Assembly (NCBI GenBank): GCA_023150805.1
Contig: JAKLKF010000041.1
Coordinates: 1 to 55,594 of the forward strand
Reading direction: 5' to 3'
Length of the DNA: 55,594 bases
From: Myxococcota bacterium
GTDB lineage: Bacteria > Myxococcota_A > UBA796 > UBA2385
The position numbers were made by a program, and so were the translations under genes. Below, piece by piece: positions 35,225 through 44,743 of this stretch (position 1 is the first letter of the stretch; each line of letters begins with the position of its first letter). The notes beneath the pieces were generated by a model, which was not told the origin of the DNA, searched no databases, and worked only from the letters and a program-made list of their open reading frames with translations.

Positions 35225-37129
35225 GTGGCCGCGCCCGCGGCGCCCGGTCCCCTGCCGCCCGGGTCGGTGACCCTGCCGGCCCCCGAGCCACCCGGCGGGC
35301 CCCGCACCCCCCGCCGCTCGATCCGCGCCCGCATCCTGCTGGCCTTCGTGCTGTCGCTGGCCGCCTGGATCGGCGCCCTGGGCTACACGCTCACCCAGCT
35401 CGGCAGCGTCGGCCGGGGCATCGCCGCGCTGGACACCGGCTACCTGCCGCTGGCCGAGGCCGCCGCCCGGCTGGAGGCCACCGCCCGGCAGCTCGACCGC
35501 GAGCAGGAGCGCTTCGCGCGGGAGCCCGGGCGCCCCATCGCCGGCGCCCGCACCAGCGCCGCGCTGTCCCGGGCCAGCCTGGACGAGGTGGCCCGCGCCG
35601 GGGCCGAGGTCGCCACGCGGGCGCGCGCCCAGGCCCGCGACCCGGCTGACGCGGCGGCCTTCGAGGCGGCGCTGCAGGCCTTCGGCGCCGTCCAGGCCCA
35701 GGCCCAGGCCTACGAGGAGGCCGTCGACGCCTGGGCCACCGCCGCCAACGAGGCGCCGCCGGCCGGCGACCAGGCCCGCGCCCTGGCGGACCTGGCCCTG
35801 CTGCGCACCCAGCTCGTCGGCACCAGCTCGGACCTGTCGGCCCTGGTCTCCGCCCGCATCCAGCGGGTGAGCGAGCGCACCGCGGCCGCACAGCGGCGCG
35901 CCCTGGCGGTCGGTGGCGGCGCCGGCCTGCTGGCCATCGCGATGGCGGGCCTGATGGCCGGCGTGGCCCTGCTCACCCTGCGCCCCATCGCCCAGCTCAC
36001 GCGCCAGGCCCAGCGCCTGGCCGCCGGGCAGGAGGCCGCCGTCGACGTGCGCAGCGAGGACGAGGTCGGCCTGCTCGCCGCCGAGTTCAACGCCATGGCC
36101 GAGGCCGTCGCCGAGCGCGACCGGCGCCTGAGCGAGCGCGCCGCGGCGCTGGACCGCCTCTCGCTGCGCCTGCGCCGCATCCTCGACACCATCCACGCCG
36201 GCCTGGTGCTCGTCGAGCACGACCGCGCCTCGACCGTCAACCCCGCCGCCACCGCCGCCTGGGGCCTGGACGTGGGCGACCCCCTGCCGCCGCCGCTCGC
36301 CGGCCTGCCCCTGGGCCGGCACGAGCGGGTCGCCCTGCACGGCCGGGGCGAGGCGCCCGCGCGCCTGTTCGACGTCGAGGTCGTGCCCTTCGGCGAGGAC
36401 GGGCGCCTGGTCGTCGGCGAGGACGTCACCGAGCGCGTCGCCGACCGGGAGCGGCTGGCCCGCAGCGAGCGCCTGGCCCTGGTCGGCCAGATGCTGGCCC
36501 AGGTGACCCACGAGGTGCGCAACCCGCTCAACGCGATGAGCCTGCACGCCGAGCTGCTGGCCGAGGAGGTCGCCGACCGGCCCGAGGCCGCCCAGATGCT
36601 GCAGACCATCGCCGGCGAGATCGGCCGGCTGGAGCAGGTCACCGCCCGCTACCTGGACCTCTCCCGCCGCCGCGAGCCCGAGCTGTCCCCCGAGGGCGCC
36701 ACGGCGCTGGTCCGCGGCGTGCTGCGCACCGACGAGGAGCTGTGGCGCCGCGCCGGGGTCGAGGTGCTGCTGGAGGGAGAGGTCCCCGGCGTGGTCGAGC
36801 TGGCGGGCGACGCGCTGCGGCGCGCGGTGCGCAACGTGGTCCGCAACGCCGTCGAGGCGGGGGCCCGCCAGGTCCGGGTGCGCCTGTCGCGGCAGGCCGA
36901 CCGCCTGCAGGTCGAGATCAGCGACGACGGGCCCGGCATCGCCGCACCCGACCTGGAGCGGGTCTTCGACCCCTTCTTCACCACCAAGGTCAAGGGCACG
37001 GGCCTGGGCCTGGCGATCAGCCGCCAGGAGCTGGAGGAGGCCGGCGGCAGCCTGGAGGCGGCGAGCGGCGCGGAGGGGGGCAGCACCTTCCGCCTGCGCC
37101 TGCCGGGCCGCTGGGAGCCCGAGGGCTGA
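35225..37129 (+). CDS. membrane sensor histidine kinase (NtrB/ZraS-like)
   Basis: A 634-residue protein starting at GTG. A transmembrane segment at about 35-58 and a second near 228-250 enclose a helical periplasmic sensor of about 170 residues (Ala/Arg-rich coiled coil). A HAMP segment and PAS-like domain (about 310-410) lead to the HisKA domain with phosphoacceptor H429 in THEVRNPLNAM. The ATPase domain has N-box NVVRNAVEAG, G1 DDGPGI and FFTTKVKGTGLGL. It autophosphorylates and passes phosphate to the NtrC-like regulator that follows 72 bases downstream. The signal sensed is unknown. Confidence 0.88.
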   Translation: MAAPAAPGPLPPGSVTLPAPEPPGGPRTPRRSIRARILLAFVLSLAAWIGALGYTLTQLGSVGRGIAALDTGYLPLAEAAARLEATARQLDREQERFAREPGRPIAGARTSAALSRASLDEVARAGAEVATRARAQARDPADAAAFEAALQAFGAVQAQAQAYEEAVDAWATAANEAPPAGDQARALADLALLRTQLVGTSSDLSALVSARIQRVSERTAAAQRRALAVGGGAGLLAIAMAGLMAGVALLTLRPIAQLTRQAQRLAAGQEAAVDVRSEDEVGLLAAEFNAMAEAVAERDRRLSERAAALDRLSLRLRRILDTIHAGLVLVEHDRASTVNPAATAAWGLDVGDPLPPPLAGLPLGRHERVALHGRGEAPARLFDVEVVPFGEDGRLVVGEDVTERVADRERLARSERLALVGQMLAQVTHEVRNPLNAMSLHAELLAEEVADRPEAAQMLQTIAGEIGRLEQVTARYLDLSRRREPELSPEGATALVRGVLRTDEELWRRAGVEVLLEGEVPGVVELAGDALRRAVRNVVRNAVEAGARQVRVRLSRQADRLQVEISDDGPGIAAPDLERVFDPFFTTKVKGTGLGLAISRQELEEAGGSLEAASGAEGGSTFRLRLPGRWEPEG

Positions 37130-37201
37130 AGCGGGCGGAGCGGGCACGCGCGGGCCAACCTGTCAGTGGCGAGACAGATTGTCACCGCATAGGCTGGCAC
37201 C

Positions 37202-38572
<1,371 letters not shown>

Positions 38573-38596
<24 letters not shown>

Positions 38597-38646
38597 TCGG
38601 CGCGCCCCGCGAGGAGGGATGATCGGCGCGCCCCGCGAGGAGGGAT
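38573..38646. repeat. 26-bp tandem repeat, almost three copies
   Basis: Two complete units of a 26-base sequence beginning ggcgcgccccgcgaggag and ending gatgatc are followed by a 22-base third unit. The NtrC-like gene ends inside the first copy. The unit is not a multiple of three, so copy number would not preserve a frame. Confidence 0.85.
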
Positions 38647-38674
38647 AAGCGGCCTTCCCCCCTTGGAGGTCCCC

Positions 38675-39013
38675 ATGCGCCTGCGCCTGCCCCTCGCCCT
38701 CGGCCTGCTCCTCTCCCTCGGCTGCATGTGCGGCGACATGGGCGCCTTCCAGCAGGGCATGGACCAGGCCCTGGTCGAGAACCTGGTCCAGCTCGAGCTG
38801 CGCCTGCAGAAGCTGCCCCCCTCGCCCCACCGCCGCAGCGTGCTGGAGCTGTGCACCCGGGGGCAGGCCGACGCCGCGGCGGGCCGGCTGGAGCTGGTCG
38901 AGGTCAGCGTGTGGATGGCCGAGGTCGACGCGGCCATCGCCGACGGCGACCTGACCGAGGCCGAGGCGACCGCCCTGACGCAGTCCTACGACGCGATGCT
39001 GGCCGGCGGCTGA
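38675..39013 (+). CDS. small hypothetical lipoprotein
   Basis: A 112-residue lipoprotein. ATG 38675 lies five bases after GGAGG. The signal MRLRLPLALGLLLSLGC has a lipobox, and MCGDMGAF follows. The mature part is mostly helical and Leu/Glu-rich (ALVENLVQLELRLQKLP, GDLTEAEATALTQSYDAML). It overlaps the convergent lgt gene by 28 bases. No family was recognised. Confidence 0.7.
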   Translation: MRLRLPLALGLLLSLGCMCGDMGAFQQGMDQALVENLVQLELRLQKLPPSPHRRSVLELCTRGQADAAAGRLELVEVSVWMAEVDAAIADGDLTEAEATALTQSYDAMLAGG

Positions 39014-39777
39014 ACAGGGCCGCGCAGCCGCCACACCAGCCAGGCGCCCAGCGCGAACATGCCGAGCATGATCCACTGGGCCGGCGTCAGCCCGGCGTAG
39101 CGCAGGTCGCTGTTGTCCATGTCCGTGCTGCGCAGGAAGTCGAGCACGAAGCGCACGGGCGCGTACATGGTGACCAGCAGGGCCAGGTAGAAGCCGGGCT
39201 TGCGAGGGGTCCGGCGCAGGGCGAAGAAGGTGCCGGCGATCACGGCCGACCACAGCGCCTCGTACAGGCCCAGGTCGTGGCGAGGGCCGCCGGGGAAGTC
39301 GACCGCCAGGAAGAAGTCGCTCGGCACGCCGACGTGGTCGTGGGCCGAGAAGCAGCCCAGCCGGGCGATGGTCCAGGCGAAGGGGAAGGCGAAGCCGATG
39401 TGGTCGGCGTGGGCCCAGTAGTCCCGCTTGCGCAGCACCTTGTAGAACAGGACCGAGCCTACGATGGCGCCCAGGAAGCCGCCGGTGCTGGACAGGCCGG
39501 CCCAGACCTTGAGCAGGGTGAGCCAGCCCTCCTCCTCGATCAGCTCGGGGTGGTAGCCCAGCACGTGCAGCATGTGGCCGCCCAGGAAGCCCATCGCCAC
39601 GATGACGACGACACCGTCGACCATGTCGCGCACGTCCAGGCCGGCCTGGATGCCGCGCGCGCGGGCGATCTCCATGCCGACGATGAAGGCCGTCGCGACC
39701 AGGATCTCCCACAGGCCCAGGGTCCAGGAGCCGATGGGGAAGGAGACAGGCGGGAAGTAGGGGATGACCGCGAGCAT
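38986..39777 (-). CDS. lgt: prolipoprotein diacylglyceryl transferase-like protein (Lgt)
   Basis: A 263-residue inner-membrane protein with about seven hydrophobic segments. The signature arginine region is IARLGCFSAHDHVGVPSDF, where typical Lgt has GRxGNFxNxE. The C-terminal YAPVRFVLDFLRSTD matches the RFLxEFLR block. Lgt transfers diacylglycerol from phosphatidylglycerol to the lipobox Cys, which is relevant to the many lipoproteins here. The altered NFxNxE block marks it as a divergent Lgt or a paralogue. The start is ATG 39777, with AAGGGG upstream; a longer in-frame start at 39843 has no ribosome site. It is downstream of the polytopic membrane protein. Confidence 0.75.
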   Translation of the reverse strand: MLAVIPYFPPVSFPIGSWTLGLWEILVATAFIVGMEIARARGIQAGLDVRDMVDGVVVIVAMGFLGGHMLHVLGYHPELIEEEGWLTLLKVWAGLSSTGGFLGAIVGSVLFYKVLRKRDYWAHADHIGFAFPFAWTIARLGCFSAHDHVGVPSDFFLAVDFPGGPRHDLGLYEALWSAVIAGTFFALRRTPRKPGFYLALLVTMYAPVRFVLDFLRSTDMDNSDLRYAGLTPAQWIMLGMFALGAWLVWRLRGPVQPPASIAS

Positions 39778-39787
39778 GGGCCGCCCC

Positions 39788-41776
39788 TTAGCGCGCGCCG
39801 GGCGCCGCGGCGGGCCCCGGTCCACGCCCGGGCCGACCCGCACCCGGCCCCCTGCGCGGTCCCGGCCCGGGCGGCGGGGCCTGGCCGGGACGGCGCAGGT
39901 GCTGGTCCTTCTGGTCCAGGTCCAGCGGCCGGCGCGTGCGCTCCTGGTCCGGCGGCAGCCGCGCCGCGTCGGGCTGGATCGCCGTCCCCTCGCAGGGCGA
40001 TCCCTCGCCCGCCAGGTCCCACAGCGTGACGCGCGGATCCTCCCAGACCGGCACCCCCAGCAGCGGGTACAGCGTGTTGCGCACGCTCTGGCGGGCCTCG
40101 TCGGGGCGCAGGCGGCCCCCGCCGGTGCCCGGCAGGTCGTAGGACTCCCAGGACAGCGAGACGTAGCGGAAGCCCAGGTCGAGCAGGGCCTGGCGGTCCT
40201 CGTCCCGCACCCGCGGCTGGTAGGGCCCGCTGGCGGCCGACAGGCGCAGCAGGGCGACCAGGAAGCGGTTGTCCTGCTGCAGCGCCCGGCTCTCCGGCGG
40301 CGTGAGCATCACGTTCATGCCGCCCAGCGTCGGGCGCCGGTGCACCGTCTGGTGGACGAGCTGCTGCTGGTCGAAGGCGTCGGGCAGCGAGATCAGCGCG
40401 CCGGGCGGGCCGTGGGCCAGGCAGCGCATCGCGGCCGGCACGTCGGGGCGCCAGGTCGGCAGCGGGGCCAGCGCGTCGCGCCAGAGCTGCGCGACCAGGC
40501 CCAGGGTCAGCCCCGCCGCGGCCACCAGGGCGGCGCGTGGTCCCCACCGGCGCCCGCCCCACCCCACCGCCGCGGCCACCAGGACGGGCCCCAGCAGGGC
40601 CAGCAGCACGTAGGCGCGGCCCGGCCACCACAGGCGCCGGAAGACCGGCAGCAGGTGGACGAGCGCCAGGTAGGGCGGGTTGGGCAGCACCAGGTCGCCG
40701 ACCAGCACGACCGGGCCCATCGCCAGGGTGGCGCCCAGCAGGCCCACCGCCAGCGCCGGCCCGCGCCGCCGGCCCAGCGCCCACAGCCCCACCGGGGCCG
40801 CCAGCGCGAACACCAGGGGCGTGTAGCGGGCCAGGCCCAGGAAGACCTCCTGCCCGCTGTCGTGCTGGTGCAGGAAGCCCGCCTGCCCGCGCAGCGGCTG
40901 CCACAGGAACAGGGCCACCTCGTGGCCGTCGACCGTCACCAGGCGCTGGTGGGCCAGGGTCCAGGTGGACGGGTCGAACAGCCCGGTGACCTGCCCCTCG
41001 CCCACCCGGACCAGCATCGGCCAGGCGCCCGGGAGCGCGAGCAGCAGGCCCAGTCCCAGCAGGAGCAGGTGGCGCCGCACCAGCGGCCGGCGAGGCGCGG
41101 GCTGCTGCGCCACCTGGACGGCGGCCAGCACCAGGCCGGCGAGGCCCAGGAACAGGCCGTAGTACCAGTACTGGTAGCCGGTCAGGGCCAGGGCCAGGCC
41201 GCCCAGCGCCGGAAGCCGCCCGCCCCCGCGGTCCGGCAGCCGCAGCATGGACCCCAGGGCCAGCGCCGGCAGCACCAGCAGCGCCTGGGTCGGCCGCCCT
41301 TCGACCAGCTCGCCCAGGGCGTAGGGCGTGGCCGAGCCCAGCGCCGCGGCCAGGCCCACCGCCCCAGGCTCCCGCACCAGCGCCCGCGCCAGCCAGCCCA
41401 CCGCCGCGCCCGTCGCCGCCATGCCCAGCAGCACGAACAGGTTCATCCCCAGGATCGGCCCCAGGGCCACCCGCAGCGGCGCGGCGAGCAGCGCGTCGAG
41501 CAGGTTGGCGCCCGTGTCGCCGTAGATGTCCTTGCCCCAGGGGTGGAAGAACAGGTCGGTGTGCAGGGGCGAGGCCCCCTCGCGCAGGACCTGCTCCACG
41601 TACCAGTAGAACCACCAGGTGCCGTGCGCGTCGAAGTGCGCGATGCCCAGCAGCTCCCGCCCCAGCGCTGGCGCCGCCCGCCCCAACAGCGGCGCCCACA
41701 GGCACAGGCCCGCGACCAGCGCCACGAGCACGGCGCGGCGCCGCTCGGCTGCCGTCCAGCGCTGCTCCTGGGTCAT
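39788..41776 (-). CDS. polytopic membrane protein, GT-C glycosyltransferase-like
   Basis: A 662-residue protein with at least ten hydrophobic segments in its first 450 residues. An N-terminal AHFDAHGTWWFYWYVEQVL is followed by a luminal-type loop (SPLHTDLFFHPWGKDIYGDT), an arrangement seen in GT-C mannosyl or oligosaccharyl transferases. A soluble domain of about 200 residues follows. The last 60 residues are Pro/Arg/Gly-rich and probably disordered. I cannot name a substrate. The gene ends 11 bases before lgt on the same strand and is divergent from the SRPBCC-like gene. Confidence 0.68.
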   Translation of the reverse strand: MTQEQRWTAAERRRAVLVALVAGLCLWAPLLGRAAPALGRELLGIAHFDAHGTWWFYWYVEQVLREGASPLHTDLFFHPWGKDIYGDTGANLLDALLAAPLRVALGPILGMNLFVLLGMAATGAAVGWLARALVREPGAVGLAAALGSATPYALGELVEGRPTQALLVLPALALGSMLRLPDRGGGRLPALGGLALALTGYQYWYYGLFLGLAGLVLAAVQVAQQPAPRRPLVRRHLLLLGLGLLLALPGAWPMLVRVGEGQVTGLFDPSTWTLAHQRLVTVDGHEVALFLWQPLRGQAGFLHQHDSGQEVFLGLARYTPLVFALAAPVGLWALGRRRGPALAVGLLGATLAMGPVVLVGDLVLPNPPYLALVHLLPVFRRLWWPGRAYVLLALLGPVLVAAAVGWGGRRWGPRAALVAAAGLTLGLVAQLWRDALAPLPTWRPDVPAAMRCLAHGPPGALISLPDAFDQQQLVHQTVHRRPTLGGMNVMLTPPESRALQQDNRFLVALLRLSAASGPYQPRVRDEDRQALLDLGFRYVSLSWESYDLPGTGGGRLRPDEARQSVRNTLYPLLGVPVWEDPRVTLWDLAGEGSPCEGTAIQPDAARLPPDQERTRRPLDLDQKDQHLRRPGQAPPPGPGPRRGPGAGRPGRGPGPAAAPGAR

Positions 41777-41874
41777 GCCCGCGCACCTCGCGATCCGGGT
41801 CGGCCGGCATGATAGCGTCGGCCTCGCAGGGCGCTCGCTCGCCCCCCCTCCCCGGCGCGCAGGACCCAGACCCC

Positions 41875-42321
41875 ATGGCCGTCATCACCACCGACATCCT
41901 GCTCGAGGGCGTCCGCCGAGACGCCGTCTTCGACTGGCTGGGCGAGCCCGCCCACCACCAGGCCCTGCTCCAGGGCGCCTTCGACGACGTGCGCCGGGTC
42001 GACGACCGCACCTACGAGCTGAAGCTGCGCAGCAAGCCGGTCGCGCGCCCCATCAAGTACGTGGTCGACCGCAAGGACGACAGCCACGGCGGCCGCCGCG
42101 TCCTGTGCCGGACCGAGGGGCGGCGCGTCGCCGGCTCCCTGCACTACAGCCTGCGGACCATGAAGCCCTCGACCAACACCCTGCTCACGGTCCACTTCGA
42201 CTACGACCCGGGCAGGGTCCTCGGCGCCCTGCTCGACCAGGCCGTGCTGCGCAAGGACCTGGAGGCGGCCCTCAAGAAGATCGCCGAGAACGCCGGCGGG
42301 GCCATTCCGCGCGAGGGTTAG
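41875..42321 (+). CDS. small SRPBCC/START-like protein
   Basis: A 148-residue protein starting at ATG (MAVITTDILLEGV). The order of secondary-structure cues (N-terminal strand, short helices DAVFDWLG, then a long antiparallel series with RTYELKLRSKPVARPIKYVVDR, and a C-terminal amphipathic helix KDLEAALKKIAENA) fits SRPBCC ligand-binding folds such as polyketide cyclase-like proteins. This is weak, fold-level evidence. It overlaps the convergent GNAT gene by four bases. Confidence 0.62.
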   Translation: MAVITTDILLEGVRRDAVFDWLGEPAHHQALLQGAFDDVRRVDDRTYELKLRSKPVARPIKYVVDRKDDSHGGRRVLCRTEGRRVAGSLHYSLRTMKPSTNTLLTVHFDYDPGRVLGALLDQAVLRKDLEAALKKIAENAGGAIPREG

Positions 42322-42836
42322 CCCACCGCGCGGGCCAGCAGCAGGTCGTCCCGCAGCCGGCCGTCGGCCTCGCGCACGGCCCCGACGCGCCGACCCTCGT
42401 CCACGAAGCCGGCCGCCCGGTACAGCGCCACCGCGCGGTGGTTGTCGGCCATCACGGCCAGGCACAGCCGCGACAGCCCCGGCTGCCCCTCGGCCCAGGC
42501 CACCGCCTCGCGCAGCAGCCGCCGGCCCACGCCTCGCCCGCGGGCCGCCTCGGCCACCATCAGCTCCAGGGCCGCCTCGTGCGCCACCCGGCGCAGCCGC
42601 CCGCCGCGCAGCCAGCAGGCGCCCTCCAGGACCTCGCCCCGCCAGGCCAGCAGCACCCGGCTGTTCGGCTCGCGGTCCAGGCGCCGCAGGTCCAGCTCCA
42701 CCGCCTCGACCGACAGCTCCACCTCGTCGGGGTCCGCCAGGAACCAGCGCCCCTCGGCCAGCACCGCCGCGCGCAGAGACGACACGGCCCCGGCGTCTGC
42801 CGCCGAGGCCGCGCGGATCACCAAGCGGGGCTGCAC
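42318..42836 (-). CDS. GNAT-family N-acetyltransferase
   Basis: A 172-residue GNAT. The acetyl-CoA-binding motif A is ELMVAEAARGRGVGRRLLREAVAWA, and the late motif is RLCLAVMADNHRAVALYRAAGFVDEGRR. The N-terminus starts MQPRLVIRAASAADAGAVSS. The substrate is unknown; most such proteins acetylate small amines or protein N-termini. It is 25 bases downstream of the radical SAM gene's end on the same strand, so it may be in its operon. Confidence 0.85.
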   Translation of the reverse strand: MQPRLVIRAASAADAGAVSSLRAAVLAEGRWFLADPDEVELSVEAVELDLRRLDREPNSRVLLAWRGEVLEGACWLRGGRLRRVAHEAALELMVAEAARGRGVGRRLLREAVAWAEGQPGLSRLCLAVMADNHRAVALYRAAGFVDEGRRVGAVREADGRLRDDLLLARAVG

Positions 42837-42861
42837 CGCAGCGTCCAGCCCCGCGGGTCGC

Positions 42862-44487
42862 TCAGACCGCGTCGTGGCGGGTGGGCGCCGCGGCGCCCGC
42901 GTCCGCGCCGGTCATGCCGGTCAGGCGGGCGTCGAACTCCTTGACGCGCCCGGTGATGGTCCCCAGCGCCTTGGCGCGGGCCACCGCCTCGTTCCGGAAG
43001 ACCTTCCGGAAGCTGTCCAGCGCGAACTGGAAGGCCTTGCCCGCCGGCTCCATGTAGTCGCTGGTCATGAACTCCACGACCCGGCGGTCGATGAGCACCT
43101 TGAGCAGCGGGTGGGGGAACTTGCCCGACCGGGTCAGGAAGAGCAGCGTGTTCGTGTAGCTGTCGTGCCGCTCGGAGTACATCCGGTCGTAGATCTCGGC
43201 CTTCTCGTCGTTGACCAGGCCGTCGCGCTCGGCGATCGTGTGCAGCGAGGTGCCCGGGTAGTAGATGATCGAGAAGACCTGCAGCCGGTAGGGCTTGGGC
43301 AGGTTGCTGATCAGCTCGAGCGTCGCCAGCTTGTCGTCCAGCGTCTCGTAGGCCAGGTCGTAGACCAGGTCGTACTGCGGCGGGGCCGTGCGGTCGGCGT
43401 ACTTCGTGATGATCTCGGCCGACTTGATGATCTTGTCGTTGCCCATGGTCGAGCGCTTGAACATCTTCTGGATGCGCGGCGAGCCGTGCTCCACGCCCAT
43501 CTGGATGCACAGCAGGCCCGCGTCCACCAGCGCCCCGTACTTCTCGTCGGTGATCGTGCCGGGGCTGCCCAGCAGGTAGAAGGGGTCGCCGATCTTCTCC
43601 TTGTACTCCTTGCAGAAGTACAGCATGTCGGGCAGCGGGCGGCCGAAGAAGCTGTCGTCGCTGAACCAGAAGAAGTTGATGAAGGGGAACCGCTTCTTGA
43701 CGTCCACCAGCTCGGCGATCGTGTGGTCGACGCTGCGGTAGCGCACGTAGCGCTGCCGCTTGTACAGGTCGCGGTAGAAGCTGTTGCCGCAGTAGGTGCA
43801 GGCGTGCGGGCAGCCGCGGCCGGTCATGGTCTGGTAGCCCGTGAGCCCGAACATCCGGCTGATCGTGCCGTTGTGCAGGTAGCGCTTGAGCAGGTCGTTG
43901 CTGCTGGGCAGCAGCTCGCCCTCGAACAGGTACCAGTGGTCCTCGTGGTCGAAGTCCGGGGCCGGGTACAGGTCCAGGTCCTGCTCCAGGCTGCCCACCA
44001 TGTTGCGGACGACGTTGCCGCCCTTGCGCCAGATGAGGGACTTGATCTCGTGCAGGTCGTCGCCCTTGCCCGCCTCCAGCTTCTCGATGAGCTGCAGGAT
44101 CAGGTCCTCGGCGTCGCCGATGGCCACGTAGTCGGCCCACTTGATCGACTCGTCGGGCCGCACGCTGGGGTGGAAGCCGCCCCAGATGACCGGGATGCCC
44201 AGCCGCTCCTTGACCGCCTTGGTGATCTGCTTGGCGCTGTCGAAGTAGTGGGTCATCAGCGTGATGCCCACCATGTCCGACTCGCTGCACAGCTCGATCA
44301 TCCGGTCGATGACGGCCTTGCTGTAGCGGTTCTCGTCCTTCTCGACGTGCGCGTACTCGCCGTCGCCGGCGAAGTCGGGCATGAAGATCATCTGGGTCGG
44401 GTGCCCGTGCTGCTTGAGCACGCTGGACAGCGTGCGGACGCCGTAGTTGGTGACGTCGGGGTACGGGCTGATGAGGGTGACCTTCAT
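42862..44487 (-). CDS. B12-binding-domain radical SAM enzyme
   Basis: A 541-residue protein. ATG 44487 follows AGGAGA by five bases. An N-terminal cobalamin-binding Rossmann domain (KVTLISPYPDVTNYGVRTLSSVL to IPVIWGGFHPSVRP) precedes the radical SAM barrel with the 4Fe-4S/SAM motif C-x3-C-x2-C in GRGCPHACTYCGNSF. The C-terminal 130 residues are helical. Family members methylate or rearrange unactivated carbons in lipids, antibiotics or RNA. The DxHxxG B12 motif is absent from the N-terminal domain, as is common in this class. It heads a short operon with the GNAT. Confidence 0.85.
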   Translation of the reverse strand: MKVTLISPYPDVTNYGVRTLSSVLKQHGHPTQMIFMPDFAGDGEYAHVEKDENRYSKAVIDRMIELCSESDMVGITLMTHYFDSAKQITKAVKERLGIPVIWGGFHPSVRPDESIKWADYVAIGDAEDLILQLIEKLEAGKGDDLHEIKSLIWRKGGNVVRNMVGSLEQDLDLYPAPDFDHEDHWYLFEGELLPSSNDLLKRYLHNGTISRMFGLTGYQTMTGRGCPHACTYCGNSFYRDLYKRQRYVRYRSVDHTIAELVDVKKRFPFINFFWFSDDSFFGRPLPDMLYFCKEYKEKIGDPFYLLGSPGTITDEKYGALVDAGLLCIQMGVEHGSPRIQKMFKRSTMGNDKIIKSAEIITKYADRTAPPQYDLVYDLAYETLDDKLATLELISNLPKPYRLQVFSIIYYPGTSLHTIAERDGLVNDEKAEIYDRMYSERHDSYTNTLLFLTRSGKFPHPLLKVLIDRRVVEFMTSDYMEPAGKAFQFALDSFRKVFRNEAVARAKALGTITGRVKEFDARLTGMTGADAGAAAPTRHDAV

Positions 44488-44743
44488 GTCTTCTCCTGGA
44501 AGGCGTGGAGGGGCCGCGCTGGCGAGGCGAACGGGGTGCCGGGAGGGACCCGGCGGGGGCACGGGCTCGGAACGTACCTGCGACCCCGGGGGTGGTCAAC
44601 GGGGGGGGCCGCATCCACACCAGGCCGTCACGGAGGGACCCGGGCGGCCATCGCAAGAAATCGCCGCTCCGCTGTCACCACCGCCCCGCCCCCCGCGTTG
44701 GCCTGGTGAACCCGCTGCGCCTGCAGCATCATCGGAGGCCCCC
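44488..44743. other. 256-base divergent intergenic region
   Basis: There is no gene here. It contains two exact copies of ggagggacccgg, at 44542-44553 and 44632-44643, 90 bases apart and in the same orientation, and a GGAAC segment near 44570 that could be an ECF -35 half but has no matching -10. No clear promoter was found. Confidence 0.5.

Noticed and set aside
44560..44605. ECF promoter with GGAAC upstream of the VIT-VWA gene
   Set aside because: No matching -10 half at 16-17 bases; one half-site alone is not evidence.
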